Below, piece after piece: positions 4,459 through 10,286 of a stretch of DNA of 10,286 nt. The notes under the pieces were generated by a model. The model was given only the letters and a program-made list of their open reading frames with translations, had not been told where the DNA came from and searched no databases. The stretch is from an uncultured Paracoccaceae bacterium. Lineage in GTDB: Bacteria; Pseudomonadota; Alphaproteobacteria; Rhodobacterales; Rhodobacteraceae. The stretch's first letter is position 1; each line of letters opens with the position of its first letter. The stretch lies in assembly GCA_937900975.1 (NCBI GenBank), contig CALCPC010000555.1, positions 1 through 10,286 on the forward strand, in the 5' to 3' direction. The translations under genes and the position numbers were made by a program.

Positions 4459-7271
4459 GCCTCCGCCCGCTGGGCCCCATGGGCGATGGCGGCCTCCAGC
4501 TTTTCGCGCAGCTGGACTTGTTTGGTGCCCGAGCGGATTTTCAGGCCGAAGATGTCCTTGACGTAAAAGCTGTCGATGGCCTCTTCGCCATAGGTCGCGA
4601 CGATGGCCGAAGAGATGGTCACCCCCGCCTCGGTCAAGGTGCGCGTCAGATCGTGGAGCAAGCCCGGGCGGTCGCGGGTGGTAACCTCGATCACCGTGAA
4701 AAGGTCAGAGCCGTCATTGTCGAAATGGATTTCGGTGGGCACCAGAAACTCTCGCTCGCGCCGCTTTAGCCGGTCCTTGACGGCGACGGCATCGCGGACC
4801 ACGACTTCGCCGGCCAGGGTCCGGGCGATGGTTTGGCGAAGCCGGTCCAGCCTGGCTGTCTCATAGGGCCGCCCCTCCCGATCTTGGATCCAAAAGACGT
4901 CCGTCGCCATCCCGTCCGACGTGGTGTAGGAGCGGGCATCGACCACATTGGCGCCGGCCAAGGCCAGCGCGCCCGCGATCCGCGAGAAAAGACCGGGGTG
5001 GTCGGGCATCGCAAAAACGGCGCGCGTCGCGTCGCGCGCGGGGTCGGGGTCGATGCGGATGGCGGGCGTATCGTCGCGCGCAGCCCCCCGAATTTCAGCC
5101 AGGGTCATCTGCGTGGCGAGGTCGAGGCCAATCCAAAACGCATCGTAATGGCGCGACAGCTCGGCCTCCACCTCCTCCGCCGACCAATCGGGCAGCGCGG
5201 CGGCGAAAGCGGTCTTTGCCTCGGCCACCCGCTCATCGGTGGACAAGGGGGCGCCGCCGCCGGTCAGAAGGCCGCGCGTGGCGTGATAAAGCGCGCGCAA
5301 AAGCGCCGCTTTCCAGTTGTTCCAAACCCCCGGCCCGACCCCGCGGATGTCACAGACAGTCAGGATATGCAGCAGCTTTAACCGGGTGGGCGATCCCACC
5401 AGATCCGCGAAGTCCCGCAATGTCCGGGCATCCGACAGATCGCGCTTCTGCGCCGTATCCGACATCATAAGGTGGTTGCGGACCAGCCAGATCACCGTCT
5501 CGGCCTCCTCGAGCGGCAGGCCAAGCCGCTGGCAAACGTCCCTTGCCACCCGCGCGCCGACGATGGCGTGATCCTCGGTCTGCCCTTTGCCGACATCGTG
5601 CAAAAGCAGTGCCACATAGAGCACGCGGCGGTTAAAGCCCCGGTCCACGATCTCGCTGGCGATGGGCAGTTGTTGTTTCAGCTTGCCCTGTTCCAAATCG
5701 TGAAGCTGGGCGATGCATTGCAGCGTGTGCTCATCGACGGTGTAGTGATGGTACATGTTGTATTGCATCATCGCGACGATGCGCCCGAACTCTGGAATAA
5801 ACGCACCAAGAAGCCCCAGCTCGTTCATCCGGCGCAGCGCCCGAACCGGGTCGGTCGGGTGATGAAGGAGGCGCAGCAGGATCGCCGTCGCCGCGCCATC
5901 GCGGCGCAGCCGGTCGTCGATAAGGTCGATGTTGGTGGCGATCTGGCGCAGCCCGTTGGGGTGCATCAAAAGACCGGTGCGCATCGCCTCTTCGACATAG
6001 CGCAGCATGTTGACCGGATCGCGGATCAGGCTGTCGGGATCGGTCAGGTCGATCCGTCCATGGACGACCGTGTAAGCTTCGCCCAGCCGGTCGGCGCCGA
6101 AGCTGAACGTGCGCCGCAAGGCCCGCCCGATAGAAGGGCGGCGCTTGACATGCTGTGCTTCGAGCGAGACGAGGAAGATCCGCGTCAACTCCCCCACATG
6201 GCGGGCATGGGTGAAATAGGTCTGCATAAAGCGTTCCACCCCCCGTTGGCCCGGCCGATCTTCAAACCCCAACGCCTCGGCCACCTCGACCTGGGCGTCA
6301 AAGGTCAGCGTGTCGACGGATCGCCGCGTCAGGAGGTGAAGCTGGATCCGTGTGGCCCACAAAAACGCCTCTGCTGCGCGAAAGATCTCGACTTCGCCCG
6401 GTGTAAAGACGTCCCGCGCCAGCAACTCCTCAACCGAGGTCGCGCGGTTGACGTATTTGGCGATCCAATAAAGCGTCTGCAGATCGCGCAGCCCGCCTTT
6501 GCTTTCCTTAACGTTGGGCTCCACCAGATAGCGGGATCCCCCCATGCGGGTGTGCCGCTGCTCCCGCTCGTCAAGCTTGCCTTCGACGAATTCGGGGCCG
6601 GTTTTGTTGAAAAGCTCCGACCAAAGCCGCTCGGTCAGCTCTTCGGTCAGCGCGGCGTCGCCGACAAGGTGACGGTGTTCCAAAAGCGCGGTTCGGATCG
6701 TCAAATCGCCCCGGGCCTGACGCAAACACTCAGCGACCGTGCGCACCGAGTGGCCCAGTTTCAGCTTCAGCTCCCAAAGCATGTAGAGGATGCTTTCGAT
6801 CACGCTCCCGCTCCAGGGCGTGCGCTCGTAGGGGGGCAGAAACAGCAGATCGATGTCGGAATGGGGCGCCATCTCACCCCGACCGCAGCCGCCGACAAGA
6901 ACGATGGCCACACGTTCCCCCCGTGTTGGGGCGCCGCGCGGATGCAGGTGGGTCCAGGCGACTTCGGCGGCGGTCGCCACCAGGGTATCGGCCAGATGGC
7001 TGTAGGCGCGCACAGCCTCCCACGCCGCGTGCGGGGCGGCGGCGATTGCAGTGGCCAGCCGGGCACGCGCCGCCTTTTGGGCGGCCCGCAGCGCGGCAAC
7101 GGCGGTTTTGCGCCGGTCGGGCGGGGCGGCGGCGGCCACGTCGGCCAAGATCGCCGCGGCATCGATCAGGTCCCCGCCGTCAAGCCCCAGCGCGGGCCAG
7201 GCCGGGGGCGGCGCCTTAAGCGCCGGGGGTTTGGAAGCTGCGGGGGGCTGGATCAAGGGGGCGTGCGTCAC
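4455..7271 (-). CDS. glnD: Bifunctional [protein-PII] uridylyltransferase / uridylyl-removing enzyme
   Basis: The product is 938 residues. GlnD senses glutamine and adds or removes UMP on PII proteins (GlnB/GlnK), setting glutamine synthetase activity and nitrogen gene expression. Domains in order: nucleotidyltransferase with GGCGRGEMAPHSDIDLLFL (127-145; metal-binding Asp139 and Asp141); GlnE/GlnD-type helical linker with VEPNVKESKGGLRDLQTLYWIAKY (250-273); HD phosphohydrolase for UMP removal with His515 and LLLHDVGKG (His558-Asp559); ACT domain 1 from about 751 (MPDHPGLFSRIAGAL); ACT domain 2 from about 858 (TRDRPGLLHDLTRTL). All parts look intact. The usual GGYGR is GGCGR here. The GTG at 7271 is chosen because GAGGTGAT (7277-7284) precedes it and because the family homology (DLIDAAAILADV, from residue 34) leaves only this GTG or a TTG at 7256. 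This makes the first 56 nt overlap the end of the lipoprotein gene. The stop overlaps the murJ start by 4 nt. Confidence 0.97.
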   Translation of the reverse strand: MTHAPLIQPPAASKPPALKAPPPAWPALGLDGGDLIDAAAILADVAAAAPPDRRKTAVAALRAAQKAARARLATAIAAAPHAAWEAVRAYSHLADTLVATAAEVAWTHLHPRGAPTRGERVAIVLVGGCGRGEMAPHSDIDLLFLPPYERTPWSGSVIESILYMLWELKLKLGHSVRTVAECLRQARGDLTIRTALLEHRHLVGDAALTEELTERLWSELFNKTGPEFVEGKLDEREQRHTRMGGSRYLVEPNVKESKGGLRDLQTLYWIAKYVNRATSVEELLARDVFTPGEVEIFRAAEAFLWATRIQLHLLTRRSVDTLTFDAQVEVAEALGFEDRPGQRGVERFMQTYFTHARHVGELTRIFLVSLEAQHVKRRPSIGRALRRTFSFGADRLGEAYTVVHGRIDLTDPDSLIRDPVNMLRYVEEAMRTGLLMHPNGLRQIATNIDLIDDRLRRDGAATAILLRLLHHPTDPVRALRRMNELGLLGAFIPEFGRIVAMMQYNMYHHYTVDEHTLQCIAQLHDLEQGKLKQQLPIASEIVDRGFNRRVLYVALLLHDVGKGQTEDHAIVGARVARDVCQRLGLPLEEAETVIWLVRNHLMMSDTAQKRDLSDARTLRDFADLVGSPTRLKLLHILTVCDIRGVGPGVWNNWKAALLRALYHATRGLLTGGGAPLSTDERVAEAKTAFAAALPDWSAEEVEAELSRHYDAFWIGLDLATQMTLAEIRGAARDDTPAIRIDPDPARDATRAVFAMPDHPGLFSRIAGALALAGANVVDARSYTTSDGMATDVFWIQDREGRPYETARLDRLRQTIARTLAGEVVVRDAVAVKDRLKRREREFLVPTEIHFDNDGSDLFTVIEVTTRDRPGLLHDLTRTLTEAGVTISSAIVATYGEEAIDSFYVKDIFGLKIRSGTKQVQLREKLEAAIAHGAQRAEA

Positions 7272-8376
7272 CGTCGATCACCTCGAAAACTGTCAGGGCG
7301 CGATCTGTGCCACCATCGGCACGAAAACGAAAGATACCATTGACGCCGGCAAAGCCGGCAGGGTCGGTCAGGCGCTCTGCTGAGAAGGGGGCGGCGCCAT
7401 CGATCCGGGCCTCTGCCACCATTGCGCCGGTGGCGGCGATGGCATCGAAGGCCAGACTGGCCAGCGGATGCGGGGGCGTGCCATAGGCCGCCTGATAGCG
7501 CGCGGCGAACCCGGCGGCGAGTGCGGGGTCGGGCGCCACGAACCAGCCCCCCTGAAGGCCGGGCTGCGCCACGGCACGCGGCACGGCGTTCCAGCGTTGC
7601 AGCCCCAGAAACTGAACAGCCCGGGGGCGCACCCCAAGCCCGCGCAGTGTTTCGGTGATAAAAGGCAGACCGCCCGCGGGACTGTCGGTCAGGATGATCG
7701 CCGCCGCGCCCGAGGCGCGGACAGTGCGTGCGATCCGTCCCGCCGTCTCCGTGATCCCTTGGACCGAGAAGGGATAGGCCTCCTCCACCACAATCTCGGC
7801 CCCGACAGCCGCGGTGGCTTGACGGATCGCGTCGCGCGCCGCCTCGCCCTCAATGCCCTCGGGGTAAACGGTGCCAAGCGGGCCAAGGTTTTGCGCCGCC
7901 GCAAACCCAACCAGCCGGCCGGCCAGCGCCTCAAAGGTGATCCCCAGAAGATGCACGTTGCCGCCGGCCACGGCGGTGTTGTTGGAAAAGCTGAGAACCC
8001 GGCGTCCGGCCGCGTCGGCGATGGCCGCGACCGCCGCGGTCTCATCCGCATAGAAGGGTCCCACCAGGATGTCGGCCCCACCGGCCAGGGCGGTTTCGGC
8101 CGCCCGCGCGGCGGTGGTTGCATCGCCTGCCGTCTCAAAAACCTGAATGTCGAGCGCGATACCCTCCACCGACTGTCCGGCGAGCTGGGCTGCGTTGGCC
8201 AGGCTTTGGCCCAGCGCCTCCTGCTCGGGATTGGTCGATCCTGTGGGCACCAGAACCCCAACGATCACCGGCGCCTCTGGGTCGAACCGGCTTTCGGATC
8301 CCGGGACGGCGCATGCCGCAAGGGCGAGAAGCCCAAGCATCGCGGTCCGCCGGATCAGAGATCGGAAAAGGGGCAT
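7216..8376 (-). CDS. Putative outer-membrane lipoprotein, LpoA-like penicillin-binding protein activator
   Basis: The predicted precursor has 386 residues. It starts with a lipoprotein signal peptide: basic FRSLIRR, hydrophobic MLGLLALAA and lipobox LAAC with the lipidated Cys22. There is no Asp at +2, so outer-membrane sorting is expected. The rest is a type I periplasmic-binding-protein fold (VIVGVLVPTGSTNPEQEALGQSL..., ADILVGPFYADETAAVAAIA, VLSFSNNTAVAGGNV, FLGLQRWN, GGWFVAPDP, YQAAYGTPPHPLASLAFDAI, GVNGIFRFR). This matches the C-terminal domain of LpoA/YraM, the activator of a class A penicillin-binding protein, without LpoA's TPR-like N-terminal domain. Divergence from rsmI-yraN mirrors the E. 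coli yraL-lpoA-yraN order and supports the call. Activation of a PBP is inferred; a ligand-sensing role cannot be excluded. The ATG at 8376 gives a proper signal peptide. A GTG at 8475 would add 33 very basic residues before it. First gene of the operon with glnD and murJ. Confidence 0.87.
   Translation of the reverse strand: MPLFRSLIRRTAMLGLLALAACAVPGSESRFDPEAPVIVGVLVPTGSTNPEQEALGQSLANAAQLAGQSVEGIALDIQVFETAGDATTAARAAETALAGGADILVGPFYADETAAVAAIADAAGRRVLSFSNNTAVAGGNVHLLGITFEALAGRLVGFAAAQNLGPLGTVYPEGIEGEAARDAIRQATAAVGAEIVVEEAYPFSVQGITETAGRIARTVRASGAAAIILTDSPAGGLPFITETLRGLGVRPRAVQFLGLQRWNAVPRAVAQPGLQGGWFVAPDPALAAGFAARYQAAYGTPPHPLASLAFDAIAATGAMVAEARIDGAAPFSAERLTDPAGFAGVNGIFRFRADGGTDRALTVFEVIDGDARPLDPAPRSFQTPGA
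7277..7284 (-). promoter_or_regulatory. Ribosome binding site supporting the glnD GTG start
   Basis: On the minus strand GAGGTGAT lies 5 nt before the GTG at 7271 (9 nt from the GAGG core). It lies inside the lipoprotein coding region, so ribosomes translating that gene pass through it, consistent with coupled translation. Confidence 0.45.
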
Positions 8377-8491
8377 GTCGGTCCGGTTTTCGGGCGCGGT
8401 CTGGCGCGCGGCTTGTCTTTTCGGGCGAAAGCGGGGTTTCTTGCGCGGTTTTGGGTCCACATCCCGCTGCCGCACCGGTAGTTTAACGGGG
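8377..8491. other. Divergent intergenic region, LpoA-like lipoprotein / rsmI
   Basis: This 115-nt gap must carry the start signals for both the lipoprotein-glnD-murJ operon (minus) and the rsmI-yraN unit (plus). I found no pair of boxes close to the sigma70 consensus in either direction; the best minus-strand candidate (TTAAAC, 17 nt, GATGTG) is poor. Shine-Dalgarno signals are weak on both sides (GGAC before the lipoprotein, GGGG touching the rsmI ATG). Confidence 0.4.
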
Positions 8492-9352
8492 ATGGCTGAA
8501 AAAGAAAACCAAGCGGCGCTGCCGGCCGGGCTCTATCTTGTCGCGACGCCGATTGGCCATGCTGCCGACATCACGCTGCGGGCGCTGGATCTGCTGACCC
8601 GGGCCGATGGCCTTGCCGCCGAAGACACTCGGCGGACGCGAACGCTTTTGGATCTGCATGCGGTGCCGTTGGCCGGCCGCCGGATCGAGGCCTATCACGA
8701 CCACAACGCCGCCGCGCAGCGCCCGCGTCTTCTTGCCCGCATCGCGGCGGGGGAGGCGCTGGTTTATGTCTCGGACGCCGGCACGCCGCTGGTGGCAGAC
8801 CCGGGCTACCGGCTTGCGGCCGAGGCGATTGCCGCGGGGATGCGGGTTGTTGCGGCGCCCGGCGCCTCGGCGCTGCTTGCCGCGCTTACGGTCGCGGGCC
8901 TGCCCACGGACCGGTTCTTTTTTGCGGGCTTTCCACCGGTCAAATCCGGCGCGCGGGCGCGGTTTTTGACCGAATGCGCCGCCGTGCCCAGCACGCTGGT
9001 CTTTTATGAAAGCCCGCACCGTTTGGGCGAAAGCCTTGCGGCAATGCGGATCGCTTTCGGCGACCGTCCGGCGGCCGTGTGCCGGGAGCTGACCAAAAAG
9101 TTTGAGGAGACGGTGCGCGCACCGCTCTCCGAGCTTGCTTTGCGCTATGCAGCAGGGCCCCCAAAGGGCGAGAGCGTGGTCGTCGTCGGTCCGCCCGAAG
9201 CGGTGGAGGCAAGTGCCGAGGATCTTGACCAAGCGCTTCGCACCGCGCTTTTACACGCATCGGTTCGGGATGCGGCGGCCGAGGTGGCGGCCCGACTTGG
9301 CGTCCCGCGCAAGCGCGCCTATGCCCGCGCCCTTTCGTTAGAGCGGGATTAG
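8492..9352 (+). CDS. rsmI: 16S rRNA (cytidine1402-2'-O)-methyltransferase
   Basis: The 286-residue product is an SAM-dependent methyltransferase of the tetrapyrrole methylase (class III) fold. RsmI 2'-O-methylates C1402 of 16S rRNA in the decoding centre. Motifs in order: LYLVATPIGH (14-23), LAAEDTRRTRTLL (41-53), AYHDHN (67-72), YVSDAGTPLVADPGYRLA (92-109, the SAM-binding loop), AAPGASALLAAL (121-132), GLPTDRFFFAGF (136-147), FYESPHR (171-177) and CRELTKKFEE (197-206). The C-terminal helical extension RDAAAEVAARLGVPRKRAYARAL is the usual RsmI tail. The ATG at 8492 fits the family start, although GGGG directly abuts it and no spaced Shine-Dalgarno exists. yraN follows after one base. It is divergent from the LpoA-like gene. 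Confidence 0.97.
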   Translation: MAEKENQAALPAGLYLVATPIGHAADITLRALDLLTRADGLAAEDTRRTRTLLDLHAVPLAGRRIEAYHDHNAAAQRPRLLARIAAGEALVYVSDAGTPLVADPGYRLAAEAIAAGMRVVAAPGASALLAALTVAGLPTDRFFFAGFPPVKSGARARFLTECAAVPSTLVFYESPHRLGESLAAMRIAFGDRPAAVCRELTKKFEETVRAPLSELALRYAAGPPKGESVVVVGPPEAVEASAEDLDQALRTALLHASVRDAAAEVAARLGVPRKRAYARALSLERD

Positions 9353-9353
9353 C

Positions 9354-9713
9354 GTGGCGGGGCGCGGTGCCGAGCTTTACGGCCACGCCGCCGAGGATGC
9401 GGCGCAGCTTTTTTATGAGCGGCGGGGCGGGCGCGTGGTCGCGCGCCGCGCGCGCACCGCGGCGGGTGAGATCGATCTGGTCGTCGCCGAAGGCGCGGTC
9501 CTGGTTTTTGTCGAGGTCAAGGCCCGCCGCACCCGCGCCGCCGCCGCCGCAGCGCTCAGCCCACGCCAAATCGCGCGGATCGGGCAGGCGGCAGAGATAT
9601 GGATGGATGCGGCCGGGACGCCCGCCGGCACCGATCTGCGCTTCGACGTCGTGCTCTCGGACCGTGACGGCGGCATCGAGGTCTTGGAGAACGCGCTCGA
9701 TTTTAGCGCCTGA
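9354..9713 (+). CDS. yraN: YraN family (UPF0102) nuclease-fold protein
   Basis: The 119-residue product is of normal length for UPF0102. The family has a PD-(D/E)xK endonuclease-like fold, and its role is poorly defined; a DNA/RNA processing or repair function is inferred from the fold and from conservation. The putative active site is complete: GEIDLVV (Glu39, Asp41) and VFVEVKAR (Glu54, Lys56). The N-terminal GAELYGHAAEDAAQLFYERRGGRVVARRART matches the family 'G...GE..A..yL...G..il..N.R' pattern, but the conserved Asn before Arg is replaced by Ala (RRART). The start is GTG at 9354, one base after the rsmI stop, and no strong Shine-Dalgarno is seen, so translation is probably coupled to rsmI. 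The rsmI-yraN pairing is common. Confidence 0.93.
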   Translation: MAGRGAELYGHAAEDAAQLFYERRGGRVVARRARTAAGEIDLVVAEGAVLVFVEVKARRTRAAAAAALSPRQIARIGQAAEIWMDAAGTPAGTDLRFDVVLSDRDGGIEVLENALDFSA

Positions 9714-9775
9714 CAGCGCTTGCAATCGGGGACCGGCTTTGCCAGAGACAAAGCGCCTATCCGTTAGGAGCGCCC
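9714..9775 (+). other. Short yraN-gshB spacer with a strong Shine-Dalgarno
   Basis: This 62-nt gap carries AGGAG (9766-9770) 5 nt before the gshB ATG, the strongest Shine-Dalgarno in the window. A TTGCAA (9720-9725) has no matching -10 box at proper spacing. GCGCTT (9716-9721) can pair with AAGCGC (9751-9756) across a 29-nt loop, which is weak. The same orientation suggests that gshB is read from the rsmI-yraN transcript, possibly with its own promoter. Confidence 0.5.
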
Positions 9776-10286
9776 ATGTCCCTTGCCGTTGCTGTTCAAA
9801 TGGACCCGATCGAAGCGGTGGATATCGCGGCCGACAGCACTTTTCGGATCATGGAAGAGGCGGCGGCGCGGGGGCAGCGGCTGGTTGTCTACACGCCGGA
9901 TCGTCTGATCATGGACGAGGGGCGGGTGATGGCCACGGGCTGGCCGGTCACGCTGCGGCGGGAAGTTGGCAATCACGTCACAAAGGGGCCGCTTGAGACC
10001 ATCGATTTGGCCGAATGGGATGTGGTTTGGCTGCGCCAGGACCCGCCCTTTGACATGGGCTACATCACCACAACGCATATTTTGGGGCGGCTTTCGCCCG
10101 GCACGCTGGTTGTGAACGATCCGTTCTGGGTGCGGAACTACCCTGAAAAGCTTCTGGTTCTGGATTTTCCCGATCTGACGCCGCCCACGATGATCGCCCG
10201 GGATCTCACCGCGCTGAAGGCCTTCAAGGCCCGCTACGGCGACATGAACATCACGCCGCTTTACGGCAATGGCGGCGCTGGTGTGT
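9776..10286 (+). CDS. gshB: Glutathione synthetase, N-terminal part (cut by window end)
   Basis: The frame is open to the right edge, giving the first 170 residues of about 310-320. GshB joins gamma-glutamylcysteine and glycine with ATP to make glutathione in the cytoplasm. The fragment shows the GshB N-terminal domain: AVQMDPIEAVDIAADSTFRIMEEAAARG, VVWLRQDPPFDMGYITTTHIL (family MRKDPPFD), LVVNDPFWVRNYPEKLLVLDFPDLTPPTMIARD, and the start of the ATP-grasp domain with PLYGNGGAGV. In the E. coli enzyme a conserved ATP-contacting Lys comes directly before this PL.G.GG motif. Here that position is Thr (codon ACG at 10255-10257, one base from the Lys codon AAG). The ATG at 9776 is supported by AGGAG 5 nt upstream and by homology. 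Identity as GshB is firm; activity is uncertain because of this substitution. Confidence 0.95.
   Translation, partial: MSLAVAVQMDPIEAVDIAADSTFRIMEEAAARGQRLVVYTPDRLIMDEGRVMATGWPVTLRREVGNHVTKGPLETIDLAEWDVVWLRQDPPFDMGYITTTHILGRLSPGTLVVNDPFWVRNYPEKLLVLDFPDLTPPTMIARDLTALKAFKARYGDMNITPLYGNGGAGV

Noticed and set aside
5472..7343. Long plus-strand open frame (623 codons) opposite glnD
   Set aside because: It is a mirror of glnD codon bias: low-complexity His/Gln/Arg-rich translation, no recognisable domain, and glnD is intact on the other strand.
8377..8475. N-terminal extension of the LpoA-like lipoprotein from a GTG at 8475
   Set aside because: It would place 33 strongly basic residues ahead of an otherwise ideal lipoprotein signal peptide and run almost to the divergent rsmI start.
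1..10286. Search for CRISPR arrays, tRNA/rRNA genes, insertion sequences, attachment sites or defence genes
   Set aside because: No regularly spaced repeats, terminal inverted repeats with a transposase, tRNA-like cloverleaf or anomalous low-GC island were seen by eye. Nearly all sequence is accounted for by core genes.

Overview
This is a GC-rich, densely packed chromosomal window of housekeeping genes. The protein sequences and gene order point to an alphaproteobacterium of the Rhodobacterales (Rhodobacter/Roseobacter relatives). The evidence is the style of TrpS, RsmI and the LpoA-like lipoprotein, the chain LpoA-like gene | rsmI-yraN-gshB, and a rhomboid-like gene beside trpS and murJ. 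This assignment comes from recalled family resemblance, not a search.

Layout: (1) Positions 2-301, plus strand: the C-terminal end of a ParA-type partitioning ATPase, cut by the left edge. (2) Positions 467-1906, minus strand: trpS followed by a small RidA-family protein. A near-consensus sigma70-type promoter lies about 25 nt upstream of trpS, and a perfect 10-bp hairpin separates the two genes. (3) Positions 2001-2877, plus strand: a two-gene unit of a rhomboid-fold membrane protein and a 61-residue single-span membrane protein, one base apart. The rhomboid has lost every catalytic residue I can align. (4) Positions 2911-8376, minus strand: an LpoA-like lipoprotein, glnD (PII uridylyltransferase) and murJ (lipid II flippase). 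The first pair overlaps by 56 nt and the second by 4 nt, so the three are almost certainly one translationally coupled operon. (5) Positions 8492-10286, plus strand and divergent from the lipoprotein: rsmI, yraN and the first part of gshB, cut by the right edge.

Functionally, the minus-strand operon joins envelope synthesis (a putative activator of penicillin-binding proteins and the lipid II flippase) with the nitrogen/PII sensor GlnD. The divergent unit joins rRNA methylation, a nuclease-fold protein and glutathione synthesis, an arrangement partly shared with the yraL-lpoA-yraN cluster of enterobacteria. No tRNA, rRNA, mobile element, prophage or CRISPR array is visible, and no stretch longer than 300 bases lacks a gene. 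I do not see a convincing new multi-gene system. The items most worth a second look are the catalytically dead rhomboid with its coupled mini-membrane partner, the missing ATP-grasp lysine in gshB, and the 56-nt lipoprotein/glnD overlap.
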